A stretch of 64,000 nt of DNA from Litorivita sp050633545 (GTDB lineage Bacteria > Pseudomonadota > Alphaproteobacteria > Rhodobacterales > Rhodobacteraceae): NCBI GenBank assembly GCA_050633545.1, contig JBOEGS010000003.1:79792-143791 (forward strand). The letters are read 5' to 3'. Below are positions 16,640 to 24,992 of this stretch, in pieces. Made by a program: the position numbers and the translations under genes. The notes under the pieces are model-generated. The model was not told where the DNA came from. It saw only the letters and a list, made by a program, of their open reading frames with translations, and ran no database searches. Numbering within the stretch: position 1 is the first letter of the stretch; each line of letters starts with the position of its first letter.

Positions 16640-16817
16640 GGGCAAAAAATTGCCGGTGCGAGTTAACGCTTCGTTCACAGATATATTACATCCTCTTTTT
16701 ATCTAAGGCGCCATGCCTACATGATGTCCCGAGGGCGCAAGATGGAACCCTGCGCCTTTCTTCACTGTCCCTCGTTCCGCAACTGAATGCCCAAGGCTTC
16801 GCGCCTTGGGCTTTTTT
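16640..16817 (+). ncRNA. Candidate small RNA ending in an orphan terminator
   Basis: Between rlmB and the next gene is an AT-rich stretch (about 16660-16705) that could hold a promoter. After it comes roughly 110 bases without a reading frame, containing GGGCGCAAGATGGAACCCTG and CCCTCGTTCCG. The stretch ends in the terminator at 16789-16817. That terminator is 180 bases past the rlmB stop and upstream of the next start, so it serves no visible gene. An intergenic sRNA is one explanation, a long rlmB 3' UTR another. No RNA family was recognised. Confidence 0.35.
16789..16817 (+). terminator. Rho-independent terminator with no adjacent gene
   Basis: GCCCAAGGC and GCCTTGGGC form a 9-bp stem around TTCGC, followed by six T residues. 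Confidence 0.9.
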
Positions 16818-16872
16818 CTGGCCCGCGCCACTTTGCGCTTGCGATGCACAGACGGGGATTTACGGTGAGGCC

Positions 16873-17346
16873 ATGAGCCAGACCTATAGCGACGATTATC
16901 TCAAATCCATCCTGACCCGCGTCAAACGGATCGCCGTTGTGGGCGTGTCGATGAACCCTGTGCGCCCCTCCTATTACGTGGCGCGCTATCTGTCGCTCAA
17001 GGGGTTCACCGTCCTTCCCGTCAATCCCGGACATGCGGGGAAAATGCTGTTTGGTCAGACGGTTGTGAGCAGTCTTTCAGAGATCGAAGGCGGGGTGGAT
17101 ATGGTCGATATTTTCCGGCGCCCCGAACATGTGCCGCCCATTGTCGAAGAGGCTTTGGCGCGGTTTGCGGACCTCAAGGCGATCTGGATGCAAATCGGCG
17201 TGGTCCATGAAGAGGCCGCCGAAATGGCGCGCGCAAGGGGCGTTGACGTGGTGATGGATCGTTGCCCCAAAATCGAATATCAGCGCCTGTTCGGGGAATT
17301 GCGCATGGGCGGGTTCAATACGGGCGTGATCTCGTCTAAGCTCTAG
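16873..17346 (+). CDS. CoA-binding domain protein (YccU-like)
   Basis: The 157-residue protein is a single CoA-binding Rossmann domain. It opens with KRIAVVGVSMNPVRPSYYVARYL near residue 14, followed by GFTVLPVNPGHAGKML and VDMVDIFRRPEHVPPIVEEAL. This is the stand-alone family of E. coli YccU and related proteins, which resemble the CoA-binding half of succinyl-CoA synthetase alpha but have no known reaction. GGTGAGGCC precedes the ATG. It converges on hisE with a single base between the two stops. Confidence 0.88.
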   Translation: MSQTYSDDYLKSILTRVKRIAVVGVSMNPVRPSYYVARYLSLKGFTVLPVNPGHAGKMLFGQTVVSSLSEIEGGVDMVDIFRRPEHVPPIVEEALARFADLKAIWMQIGVVHEEAAEMARARGVDVVMDRCPKIEYQRLFGELRMGGFNTGVISSKL

Positions 17347-17347
17347 C

Positions 17348-17659
17348 CTAGCGCGCGGCCTTTTCGGCAAGGCCCGATTGGCCTTGGCGGCGGGCCAACT
17401 CGTCCATCACATCGGCCAAAGCCACATCGCGCGATTTGAGCATGACGAGCAGGTGGAACAGCACATCCGCCGCCTCCGATGTCAGCTTTGCGCGGTCGTT
17501 CTTCACCGCTTCGATGATCGCCTCGACGGCCTCCTCGCCAAATTTCTCGGCGCATTTTTCGGGACCTTTGGCGAGCAGCTTCGCGGTCCAGCTTTCCTCG
17601 GCAGAGGCCGAGGCGCGTGCGTCAATAACGGCTTCCAAGTCTTTCAAAGTAAACGACAT
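17348..17659 (-). CDS. hisE: Phosphoribosyl-ATP pyrophosphatase
   Basis: HisE removes pyrophosphate from phosphoribosyl-ATP, the second step of histidine synthesis. The 103-residue product carries the MazG-like helical bundle with the metal-binding block KFGEEAVEAIIEAVKND and the following SEAADVLFHLLVMLKSRDV. The start MSFTLKDLEAVIDAR at 17659 matches the family length; an earlier in-frame start would lie inside hisF. It is the last gene of the minus-strand his operon, 10 bases after hisF. Confidence 0.95.
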   Translation of the reverse strand: MSFTLKDLEAVIDARASASAEESWTAKLLAKGPEKCAEKFGEEAVEAIIEAVKNDRAKLTSEAADVLFHLLVMLKSRDVALADVMDELARRQGQSGLAEKAAR

Positions 17660-17669
17660 TGCTTGATCC

Positions 17670-18434
17670 TCAGGCCTCGATCCGCATCGGGATACCGGCG
17701 GCGGCCATATGGGCTTTGGCCTCGCCGATGGTGAATTCGCCAAAATGGAAAATCGAGGCGGCCAGAACGGCGGATGCGCCGCCCTTGGTGACGCCTTCGA
17801 CCAGATGGTCCAGCGTGCCAACCCCGCCCGAGGCGATCACCGGAATATCGACGGCATCGGAAATTGCGCGGGTGAGCGGCAAGTTGAACCCCGATTTCGT
17901 CCCGTCGCGGTCCATGGAGGTGAGCAGGATTTCGCCCGCGCCTTTGGAGGCCACGAGCCGTGCAAATTCCACCGCGTCGATGCCCGTGGGTTTGCGTCCG
18001 CCGTGGGTGAAAATCTCCCAACGGCCCTCTTCGACGGTCTTGGCGTCGATGGCGCAGACGATGCATTGGCTGCCGAATTGATCGGCCGAAGCGGCAATCA
18101 CATCGGGATCGGCCACGGCGGCGGAATTGAACGACACCTTATCGGCCCCCGCCAGCAAAAGCGCGCGCACATCGGCAGGCGTGCGCACCCCGCCGCCGAC
18201 GGTCAGCGGGATATAGCATTGCTCGGCGGTGCGAGAGACCACATCGAACATGGTGCCGCGGTTTTCATGGGTGGCGTGAATGTCGAGAAAGCACAACTCA
18301 TCCGCCCCCGCCGCATCATAGGCGCGCGCCGCATCCACCGGATCACCCGCATCGCGCAGCCCGACGAAATTCACGCCTTTGACCACACGGCCATCGGCCA
18401 CATCAAGGCAGGGGATGATACGGGTTTTCAACAT
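17670..18434 (-). CDS. hisF: Imidazole glycerol phosphate synthase, cyclase subunit
   Basis: HisF is the (beta/alpha)8 synthase half of the HisFH complex, using ammonia from HisH to form imidazole glycerol phosphate and AICAR. The 254-residue product starts MLKTRIIPCLDVADGRVVKG, which contains the catalytic Asp equivalent to D11. The second catalytic Asp is in LLTSMDRDGTKSGFN near residue 130. A phosphate loop ASGGVGTLDHL is present. It lies between hisA and hisE in the operon; HisH is encoded upstream at 19891-20532. Confidence 0.97.
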   Translation of the reverse strand: MLKTRIIPCLDVADGRVVKGVNFVGLRDAGDPVDAARAYDAAGADELCFLDIHATHENRGTMFDVVSRTAEQCYIPLTVGGGVRTPADVRALLLAGADKVSFNSAAVADPDVIAASADQFGSQCIVCAIDAKTVEEGRWEIFTHGGRKPTGIDAVEFARLVASKGAGEILLTSMDRDGTKSGFNLPLTRAISDAVDIPVIASGGVGTLDHLVEGVTKGGASAVLAASIFHFGEFTIGEAKAHMAAAGIPMRIEA

Positions 18435-18474
18435 GGGGCTTTATCGCTTGTGTTGGAGGCCATGAAAAGGGGGA

Positions 18475-19197
18475 TCAGGTTTTGAGCGCGCTCAGCGCCT
18501 CTTTGAGATCCAAAGCCCCGTCATAAAGCGCGCGGCCCGAGATCGCACCGTTGAGCGATGCGCCGCAATCGCGCAGGGCGATGAGATCGGCCAAGGACGA
18601 GACGCCGCCCGAGGCAATCACGGGGATCGTCACGGCGCGGGCCAGATCGGCGGTGGCCTCGACATTGGGGCCTTTCATCGCGCCGTCGCGCATGATGTCG
18701 GTATAGATGATCGCCGCCACGCCCGCGTCCTCAAAGGATTTGGCCAGATCGGTGACCATGACATCGGTCTCTTCGGCCCAGCCCTTGGTCGCCACGCGCC
18801 CGTTGCGTGCGTCGATGCCCACGGCCACATGCCCTGGAAAAGCACGGGCGGCCTCGCGCACCAGATCGGGGTTTTCCACGGCAATCGTGCCGAGGATCAC
18901 CCGCTGCAACCCTTTGTCGAGCCAGCGCTCGATGGTTGCCATATCGCGGATGCCGCCGCCCAACTGCGCGGGCACTTTGCACTGTTTGAGGATTTCCTCG
19001 ACCGGCGCGGCATTGACCGGCTCGCCCGCAAAGGCGCCGTTGAGGTCCACCAGATGCAACCATTCGCAGCCCGCCTTGACGAATTCCATCGCCTGCGCGG
19101 CGGGGTTTTCGTTGAACACCGTTTCTTGGTCCATATCGCCATGGACAAGACGCACGGCATTGCCGTCCTTGAGGTCAATCGCGGGGTAGAGGATCAT
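18475..19197 (-). CDS. hisA: Phosphoribosylformimino-AICAR ribotide isomerase
   Basis: HisA isomerises ProFAR to PRFAR in histidine synthesis. The 240-residue barrel begins MILYPAIDLKDGNAVRLVHG with the catalytic Asp at residue 8. The second catalytic Asp is in AIIYTDIMRDGAMKGPN, and phosphate loops read LGGGIRDMATIERWL and ASGGVSSLADL. The start at 19197 gives the standard length. It precedes hisF by 40 bases; the upstream his genes are separated from it by a plus-strand gene. Confidence 0.97.
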   Translation of the reverse strand: MILYPAIDLKDGNAVRLVHGDMDQETVFNENPAAQAMEFVKAGCEWLHLVDLNGAFAGEPVNAAPVEEILKQCKVPAQLGGGIRDMATIERWLDKGLQRVILGTIAVENPDLVREAARAFPGHVAVGIDARNGRVATKGWAEETDVMVTDLAKSFEDAGVAAIIYTDIMRDGAMKGPNVEATADLARAVTIPVIASGGVSSLADLIALRDCGASLNGAISGRALYDGALDLKEALSALKT

Positions 19198-19432
19198 GGT
19201 TTTGGCCTTTCGCATCTTGTTGCGCTGCTTTTGCATGATTGGGGCGCAAATGCAAAGAGGCGCTGTGTTTCTGCGGCGGGCGGGCGGCGCAAGGTGACGT
19301 GGCGCGAGGTTCGGGTCAACTTGTGCAAATCCTCTTGATTTGCCGCCCCGCGCCGCGCAGGCTTTAATCATCTGTTACCATGGAGAGCGATAGTCTGCGC
19401 AGCAACGCGCGACGATTGTTGGGAGAATGACG

Positions 19433-19813
19433 ATGAAAAAAATTACACTTGGTCTGGCGCTGAGCCTTTTTGCAGGGGCGGCGATGGCCGATCCGGTCGA
19501 AGGCGTGTGGAAAACCGAAACCGATGACGGGGCCTATGCCCATGTGAACATCGCCCCCTGCGGTGCGGCGCTTTGCGGTCATATCGCGCGCACCTTCAAT
19601 TCGGGCGGCGAATATAAATCCGCCAATATCGGCAAGAAACTTGTTTGGGACATGCAATCCAAAGGCGGCGGCTCCTATGCGGGCGGCAAAATCTGGCAGC
19701 CCTCGTCGAACAAGGTCTATAAATCCAAAATGTCGATGAGCGGCAACGCGCTGAACGTCTCCGGCTGTGTCGGTCCGATCTGCAAGAAACAGGTCTGGAC
19801 GCGGGTCAAATAA
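19433..19813 (+). CDS. DUF2147 secreted protein
   Basis: The 126-residue protein has a signal peptide (MKKITLGLALSLFAGAAMA) and a small beta-barrel-like mature domain. It carries DUF2147 features: VEGVWKTETDDGAYAHVNIAPC, GGGSYAGGKIWQPSSNKVYKSKM and a closing KKQVWTRV. Four cysteines (NIAPCGAALCG and SGCVGPICKK) could form two disulfides in the periplasm. GGGAGA sits 6 bases before the ATG at 19433, so the ATG at 19427 is too close to be used. The function is unknown. It is transcribed against the his genes on both sides and has its own terminator. Confidence 0.88.
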   Translation: MKKITLGLALSLFAGAAMADPVEGVWKTETDDGAYAHVNIAPCGAALCGHIARTFNSGGEYKSANIGKKLVWDMQSKGGGSYAGGKIWQPSSNKVYKSKMSMSGNALNVSGCVGPICKKQVWTRVK

Positions 19814-19855
19814 GCCGCCTTCGGGACAGGATTGTTTGACAGCTTAAGAGCAAGG

Positions 19856-19883
19856 ACAGGGCGCGTGATGCGCCCTGTTTTTA
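19856..19883 (+). terminator. Rho-independent terminator after the DUF2147 gene
   Basis: ACAGGGCGC and GCGCCCTGT form a 9-bp stem around GTGAT, followed by TTTTATTT. It lies just before the hisH stop on the other strand. Confidence 0.88.
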
Positions 19884-19890
19884 TTTGCGC

Positions 19891-20532
19891 TCAGGGCGTC
19901 CAGCCGAGGAAATTGGCAATCAAGCGCAGGCCGGTTTTCTGGCTTTTCTCGGGGTGGAATTGCATGCCCACCATATTGTCGCGCCCGATCATGGCGGTGA
20001 TGTCGCCGGCGTAATCCACATGGGCGAGGCGTTCGGCGCTATCCTCCACATGCATATGATAGGAATGGACAAAATAGGCGTGATCGCCGGTTTTGATCCC
20101 GTCGAAAATCGGGTGCGGGTGGTCGATGACCAGATCGTTCCAGCCCATATGCGGCACTTTGAGCGCGGGATCGGCGGGGGTGATTTTCTCTACCGTGCCG
20201 TGGATCCAATCGAAACCTGCGGTTTCGCGGTATTCGAGACCGCGCGTTGCCATCATCTGCATGCCGATACAGATGCCAAGGAAGGGTTTGCCGCCCTTGA
20301 TCACCGCCTCTTGGGTTGCCTCGAACAGGCCCGAATGATCGAACAATTGATCGCGGCAGGCCGGAAAGGCCCCGTCGCCAGGCAAGACGATACGGTCTGC
20401 GGCGCGCACGGCGTCGGGGTCGGAGGTGACGATGACATCGCCATGCCCGCCCTCGCGCGCCATACGTTCAAACGCCTTTTGCGCCGAGTGCAGGTTGCCG
20501 CTCTCGTAATCCACAATGGCTGTGGTGGTCAT
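19891..20532 (-). CDS. hisH: Imidazole glycerol phosphate synthase, glutamine amidotransferase subunit
   Basis: HisH hydrolyses glutamine and passes ammonia to HisF. The 213-residue class I amidotransferase has the nucleophile cysteine in FLGICIGMQMMA near residue 87 and the His-Glu pair in GMQFHPEKSQKTG near residue 192. The start TTTAIVDYESGNLHSAQKAF is typical. It follows hisB by 21 bases on the same strand. Confidence 0.97.
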   Translation of the reverse strand: MTTTAIVDYESGNLHSAQKAFERMAREGGHGDVIVTSDPDAVRAADRIVLPGDGAFPACRDQLFDHSGLFEATQEAVIKGGKPFLGICIGMQMMATRGLEYRETAGFDWIHGTVEKITPADPALKVPHMGWNDLVIDHPHPIFDGIKTGDHAYFVHSYHMHVEDSAERLAHVDYAGDITAMIGRDNMVGMQFHPEKSQKTGLRLIANFLGWTP

Positions 20533-20553
20533 GGGATGTCTCCGGTCTGCGGC

Positions 20554-21141
20554 TCAGAGCGCGCCTTTGGTCGAGGGAATGGCGTCCGCCTTGCGCGGGT
20601 CGGTTTCCAGCGCCTCGCGCAGCGCCCGCGCCACGGCTTTGAAGGCGGCTTCGGCGATGTGGTGGCTGTTGATCCCGTGCAATTGGTCGATGTGCAATGT
20701 GATGCCGCCATGGGTCGAGAAGGCTTGGAAAAACTCGCGCACCAATTCGGTGTCGAATGTGCCGATTTTTGCGGTGGGCATCTCGACATTCCAAATCAGG
20801 AACGGGCGCGCCGAAAGGTCCAAAGCGACGCGCAGCAAGGCGTCATCCATCGGCAAAAGACAGGCGCCATAGCGCACAATGCCCTTTTTGTCGCCAAGCG
20901 CCTTGGTCAAGGCCTGACCCAAGGCGATGCCGGTGTCTTCGACGGTGTGGTGGTCGTCGATATGGGTGTCGCCCTTGGCGCGGATGGTCATATCCATCAA
21001 GGAGTGGCGCGCCAGTTGGTCGAGCATATGGTCAAAGAAACCGACGCCGGTCTGGTTGTCGTAGAGGCCGGTGCCGTCCAGATTGATCTCGACGGTGATA
21101 TCGGTCTCGGCGGTGGTCCGCGTGATTTTTGCCTGACGCAT
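20554..21141 (-). CDS. hisB: Imidazoleglycerol-phosphate dehydratase
   Basis: HisB dehydrates imidazole glycerol phosphate to imidazole acetol phosphate, using two Mn ions. The 195-residue protein is the monofunctional form, without a histidinol-phosphatase domain. It contains the duplicated metal motifs DHMLDQLARHS and DDHHTVED in the first half and a second HIDQLHGINSHHIAEAAFKA in the last third. The start MRQAKITRTTAETDITVEI at 21141 fits the family and has AGGAGG just upstream. It is the first gene of the hisBH pair. Confidence 0.97.
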   Translation of the reverse strand: MRQAKITRTTAETDITVEINLDGTGLYDNQTGVGFFDHMLDQLARHSLMDMTIRAKGDTHIDDHHTVEDTGIALGQALTKALGDKKGIVRYGACLLPMDDALLRVALDLSARPFLIWNVEMPTAKIGTFDTELVREFFQAFSTHGGITLHIDQLHGINSHHIAEAAFKAVARALREALETDPRKADAIPSTKGAL

Positions 21142-21312
21142 GAAAGCCTCCTGACGGCGGGTGTTCGGCGCTCTTATAGGCAGGGCGCGGGCGCGGGCCA
21201 AGGGGCAGGGGCGCGGCGGCGGCCAAATGGCGCGGGGACGTTGCGCAAATACACTTGGCGTGCCTGAGGACGCACGCGCGCAGTGGCGGATGCGGCGGCG
21301 GGTTTGTCGCCG

Positions 21313-22371
21313 CTACTCGGCAGGTTGGAAGCCGGTGATCAATTGTCTCAGGCCCAAGGCCGCGCCCGCAAAGATCGCCGCAAAGGTGATCGGCGCGGAA
21401 AAGGCCAGAACCGAAAAGGCCGAAAGCCCTTGGCCCACGGTGCAGCCCATGGCGAGCACCGCGCCCACGCCCATCAAGGTCGCGCCGATTACTTGGCGGC
21501 GCAATTCGCGCGGATCGTCACAGGCCTCCCAACGAAAATGCCCCTTGATCAGCGATCCGATGAAGGCACCAAGCGCCACGCCGACCACCGATCCCACGGC
21601 AAAGGAGGGCGCGCGGGCGCTGCCGGTCATGACATAGAGCAAGGTTTCGCCAACAGGGGCGGAGAAGCTATGCGAGACCACGGGCAGGTCGGTGAAACCG
21701 GTGGTGGCGATGTGATAGCTGCCCGCCCAACCCGATGTGATGGCGAGGGCGACAATGAGCGACCAGAATATCCCCTTGGCATCGCGCAAGAACCCGCGAT
21801 CCGCCAAGGCCGCGGCGCAAACCGCCAGCCCGATGATCAACCCGATGGTGGCGGGGGCAAGCCCCGTAGCGCCGGACAGCAGATTTGCAAAGCTGGGCGG
21901 CATATCGGTGGTGACATCGGTTTGGGCAAAGAGTTTGGCGCGGATCAAGGCGAGCGGGCCCATCAAGGTCCAATAGGCCGATACGCCGATGACCAGAACG
22001 ATGACAAAGGCGCGCATATCGCCCCCGCCCAGCCGCGCGATACAGCCGTAGCCGCAATTGCCCGCCAGCGCCATGCCATAGCCGAACATCAACCCGCCCA
22101 AGGCGGCGGCCACAGGCATGAATCGGATCGACAGGTAATAGGAATAGCTCGGCTCGAACAGGCCAAGCGCTTGCAGCGCAAAGCTGCCGCTGATGCCCCC
22201 GCCGATGGCGAGAATATACATCCGCATGCGCCGGTCCGAGCCGCCATAAAGCAGGTCTTCGATCGCACCCATGGTGCAAAACCGGCCCAGCCGCGCCGCC
22301 AGCCCCAAGAGCAGCCCGCCAAACAGGCCGATCAAGGTGACAATAAGCGCATCGCTCACGGGTCCCAGCAT
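21313..22371 (-). CDS. soxT: YeeE/YedE (DUF395) membrane transporter, SoxT
   Basis: This 352-residue membrane protein has about nine spans and two copies of the YeeE/YedE repeat. Conserved cysteines occur in LGRFCTMGAIED, LAGNCGYGCIARLGGGD and AMGCTVGQGLS. In TsuA-type thiosulfate channels such cysteines line the path and bind sulfur. In Paracoccus pantotrophus the homologous soxT is the first gene beside soxR, as here, so thiosulfate or sulfane-sulfur uptake is the likely role. It lies 55 bases downstream of soxR on the same strand and is probably co-transcribed. Confidence 0.88.
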   Translation of the reverse strand: MLGPVSDALIVTLIGLFGGLLLGLAARLGRFCTMGAIEDLLYGGSDRRMRMYILAIGGGISGSFALQALGLFEPSYSYYLSIRFMPVAAALGGLMFGYGMALAGNCGYGCIARLGGGDMRAFVIVLVIGVSAYWTLMGPLALIRAKLFAQTDVTTDMPPSFANLLSGATGLAPATIGLIIGLAVCAAALADRGFLRDAKGIFWSLIVALAITSGWAGSYHIATTGFTDLPVVSHSFSAPVGETLLYVMTGSARAPSFAVGSVVGVALGAFIGSLIKGHFRWEACDDPRELRRQVIGATLMGVGAVLAMGCTVGQGLSAFSVLAFSAPITFAAIFAGAALGLRQLITGFQPAE

Positions 22372-22426
22372 GGCAGATCCTCCCCAGTCAATGCCTTGCG
22401 GTTATGAGCGCGATGCGCGGCGGCGC

Positions 22427-22768
22427 TCAGTCGTCGCCCGTCTCGCAAAAAAGCTCATATACCAATTCCAGTATACGTTTGGGGCGGTCATCCGCCAAGC
22501 GGTAATAGATCGCCTTGCCCTCACGGCGCGGGATCACCAGACCTTCGAGGCGCAAACGCGACAATTGCTGGCTGACGGCGGCTTGGCGCGCCGAGAGCAG
22601 GTCTTCAAGTTCGGTGACCGATTTCTCGCCGGTGACCAGATGGCACAGGATCATCAACCGGCCTTCATGGCTGACCGCTTTGAGAAAATTCGAGGCTGCG
22701 GTCGCGCTGTCCACGATGCGGTCCATTTCCGCTTCGGTGATGCTGTCGTCAATGACCGGAAGTCCCAT
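22427..22768 (-). CDS. soxR: ArsR-family sulfur-responsive repressor SoxR
   Basis: The 113-residue product starts at 22768, 8 bases after GAGGA. It is an ArsR/SmtB winged helix: FLKAVSHEGRLMILCHLV, the recognition helix LLSARQAAVSQQLSRLRLEG and wing VIPRREGKAIYYRLAD. Cysteines at 42 (LMILCHL) and 108 (YELFCETG) match the pair that forms a polysulfide bridge in BigR/SqrR persulfide sensors. In Paracoccus SoxR represses the sox genes by binding the soxS-soxV and soxW-soxX gaps. Both corresponding gaps here carry related AT-rich sites. It likely also controls the operon ending at 57173 (inference). Confidence 0.93.
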   Translation of the reverse strand: MGLPVIDDSITEAEMDRIVDSATAASNFLKAVSHEGRLMILCHLVTGEKSVTELEDLLSARQAAVSQQLSRLRLEGLVIPRREGKAIYYRLADDRPKRILELVYELFCETGDD

Positions 22769-22981
22769 GTCGATCGTCCTCGTTTTGTCGCGGTTTTTGC
22801 CCTCGGGCGCCGCTGTTTTGTCTTTCGCGCCATGGGCGCGTAGGGCGCTGTGCAAATGCTGCACGCCTGAGCCTAATTAACCTGTTGCGCTCTCTTGCGC
22901 GATTTTTGCCCTTTTATGCAAGGGGTTTGCGCGGGGTTGGTAAATCTTTGAGGCCGCCGCGCGGCAATGTCATGCGATGGA

Positions 22982-23326
22982 TCAGCCGGCAAAATCCGTC
23001 CTCTCGCGCAGCAGTTTTTCAAGCAGCGCCCAAAAGAAATCCTCTCCCGGATAGCCCTCGATGCGCCCTATTTCCTCACCATTTTCGATCAAGACAAAGG
23101 TCGGCGTAAAGACCACGCCGCGCGCAAAACGCAGGTCCGGCGGCGGGGCGTCGGAGATATCGACATGGCGCAGAGGGGCAAAGATCCCCGCTTCGGTCTT
23201 GGGGTAGATGGGGCCGATTTTCTCTTCCCATTCAATGCAATAGGGGCATCCAGGGCGATCGACCATAATCAGTTCTGCCGCTGTTGTTTGCGCTGCGGGC
23301 CAAAGCAGCGCGGCCACAAGCGCCAC
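22982..23326 (-). CDS. soxS: Thioredoxin-like SoxS
   Basis: The product is a periplasmic thioredoxin-fold protein with the redox motif PGCPYCIEWEEKIGP near residue 27 and a cis-Pro loop in VVFTPTFVLIENG. In Paracoccus SoxS keeps SoxYZ active by reducing it. The leader ends LWPAAQTTAA. The start is uncertain. The only in-frame ATG or GTG is the GTG at 23326, which has no ribosome-binding site. A CTG at 23392 lies 6 bases after AGAGGA and would give a longer, arginine-containing signal peptide. The frame is open upstream to a stop near 23440. It is divergent from soxV. Confidence 0.88.
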   Translation of the reverse strand: MALVAALLWPAAQTTAAELIMVDRPGCPYCIEWEEKIGPIYPKTEAGIFAPLRHVDISDAPPPDLRFARGVVFTPTFVLIENGEEIGRIEGYPGEDFFWALLEKLLRERTDFAG

Positions 23327-23433
23327 GCGGGCCGCAATGCGGAGCAGGCGCGCGGCAGGGCGCGGCAGCGAGGCGGTGGCATTGGCGATCAGGGCGGCAT
23401 CCTCTTGCAGGCAATCGTTTTGATTGACGGTCG

Positions 23434-23470
23434 CATATTAAACAACATAATCTGAATATGTGAATTATTC
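23434..23470. promoter_or_regulatory. Candidate SoxR operator between soxS and soxV
   Basis: CATATT and AATATG are inverted around 15 bases, and GAATTATTC is a further small palindrome next to the soxV ribosome-binding site. The segment AACATAATCTGAAT (23444-23457) matches 12 of 14 bases upstream of the persulfide dioxygenase gene. SoxR binding in this gap is known in Paracoccus; here it is inferred. Confidence 0.65.
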
Positions 23471-23485
23471 AAGCAGGAGGTCGGC

Positions 23486-24223
23486 GTGCTCGAAATCACC
23501 TATGCAGGCGCCGCTTTGGCCGGATTGCTGTCGTTCTTTACGCCCTGCATCTTGCCGATGGTGCCGTTTTACTTGTGCTATATGGCCGGCACGTCGATGG
23601 CTGAATTGCGCAGCGAAGGCGGCGTTTCGAGGCGCACGCAGGTGTGGTTGATCCTCTCTTCGGTGTTCTTTGCATTTGGCGTGACCACGATTTTCGTGCT
23701 GCTCGGCCTTGGGGCGACGGCCTTGGGGCAGGCCTTTGCGCAATGGAAGCAGCCGCTCAGCTATGTCGCGGCGGGGGTCTTGTTTCTCTTCGGGCTGCAT
23801 TTTCTGGGGGTGCTCAAGATCGGTCTGTTTTACCGCGAGGCGCGATTGGAGAGTAAGGCCGAGCCGACCACGGTTCTGGGCGCTTATGTGATGGGGTTGG
23901 CCTTCGGATTTGGCTGGACCCCCTGCGTCGGGCCGGCGCTGGCGTCGATTCTCATGGTGGCCTCGGGGATGGGCGATTTGTGGCGCGGCGGGATGCTATT
24001 GCTGGTCTACGGCTTGGCGATGACGGCGCCTTTTGTGGTGGCGGCGGTCTTTGCCAAACCTTTCCTCAACTGGCTAGCGCGCAACCGGAAATATATGGCC
24101 TATGTCGAAAAAGCGATGGGGGTGATGCTCATCCTCTTTGCCGTGTTGATTGCCACCAATAGCGTGAATTACATCGCGCAAAAGATGATCGAATGGGTTC
24201 CTGCGTTCGGCGCCCTCGGGTAG
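23486..24223 (+). CDS. soxV: CcdA-type membrane thiol-disulfide transporter SoxV
   Basis: SoxV passes electrons from cytoplasmic thioredoxin across the inner membrane to periplasmic SoxW/SoxS. The 245-residue protein has six membrane spans and the two redox cysteines of the CcdA family, in FFTPCILPMVP (residue ~21) and FGWTPCVGPALAS (residue ~147). A GTG start follows CAGGAGG at 6 bases. soxW begins 36 bases downstream. Confidence 0.95.
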   Translation: MLEITYAGAALAGLLSFFTPCILPMVPFYLCYMAGTSMAELRSEGGVSRRTQVWLILSSVFFAFGVTTIFVLLGLGATALGQAFAQWKQPLSYVAAGVLFLFGLHFLGVLKIGLFYREARLESKAEPTTVLGAYVMGLAFGFGWTPCVGPALASILMVASGMGDLWRGGMLLLVYGLAMTAPFVVAAVFAKPFLNWLARNRKYMAYVEKAMGVMLILFAVLIATNSVNYIAQKMIEWVPAFGALG

Positions 24224-24259
24224 GGCCGGCGCATCGGGACAGTCTGTGGAGGACATGAG

Positions 24260-24823
24260 ATGAAGCGGATTATGATGACCTGCGCGGCGTTGCTCTTGTC
24301 GGCGCTGCCGGTGTTTGCGGCCAATGTCGGCGATGACGGGCTGCACAAGGCCGAATGGATGCGCGATACGTTCAAGGACCTGCGCGAGGATCTGGCCGAG
24401 GCCAATGCCGAGGGCAAGCGTCTGGCGCTGATCGTAGAGCAGCGCGGATGTATCTATTGCCAGAAAATGCATGAGGAGGTTTTCCCGATCCCCGCGATCG
24501 ACGCCTATATCAAGGAGAACTATTTTTTCATTCAGATCAATATGTTCGGCGACATAGAGGTGACCGATTTCGATGGCGAGACGCTGCCCGAAAAAGAGAT
24601 GGTGCGCAAATGGGGCCTGATGTTCACGCCGACGATGATGTTCTTTGGCCTCGAGGCAGGCGAGGCCGCCGCGCCGCAGGTGGCCGTGGCGCAGGTGCCG
24701 GGCGCTTTTGGGAAACACACGACGTTGAATTTGCTGACTTGGGTGAAGGAAAAGGGCTATGAAAGCGATGAGCCCTTCCAAAAATACCATGCGCGCAAAT
24801 TGGCCGAAACCGGTTCGGAATAG
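24260..24823 (+). CDS. soxW: Periplasmic thioredoxin SoxW
   Basis: The 187-residue protein has a signal peptide (MKRIMMTCAALLLSALPVFA) and a thioredoxin-like domain of the DsbC/thioredoxin_2 type. Its redox motif RGCIYCQKMHEEVFP is near residue 61 and a cis-Pro loop is in LMFTPTMMFFG. It is the periplasmic partner of SoxV. GGAGGACATGAG precedes the ATG. It is followed by a 169-base gap holding a SoxR operator and the start of soxX. Confidence 0.93.
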   Translation: MKRIMMTCAALLLSALPVFAANVGDDGLHKAEWMRDTFKDLREDLAEANAEGKRLALIVEQRGCIYCQKMHEEVFPIPAIDAYIKENYFFIQINMFGDIEVTDFDGETLPEKEMVRKWGLMFTPTMMFFGLEAGEAAAPQVAVAQVPGAFGKHTTLNLLTWVKEKGYESDEPFQKYHARKLAETGSE

Positions 24824-24893
24824 GCCTGCAGCGGATCAATCGTAACCTTCGCTTAACCCTTTGGGTGAAATATCGCTCCGAGAACGCATAAGT

Positions 24894-24913
24894 AAATTCA
24901 GAATTGTGAATTT
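24894..24913. promoter_or_regulatory. Candidate SoxR operator upstream of soxX
   Basis: AAATTCA and TGAATTT are perfect 7-bp arms around GAATTG, in the soxW-soxX gap where SoxR binds in Paracoccus. The 7-mer ATTCAGA within it also occurs (on the other strand) in the soxS-soxV gap. Confidence 0.7.
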
Positions 24914-24992
24914 GTCCTTGTCACCGAGATACGTTGTGGACTACGGTATGCGAAGCTATCCAAGCCGAGAAACGATAGCCATGGGAGGAAAC

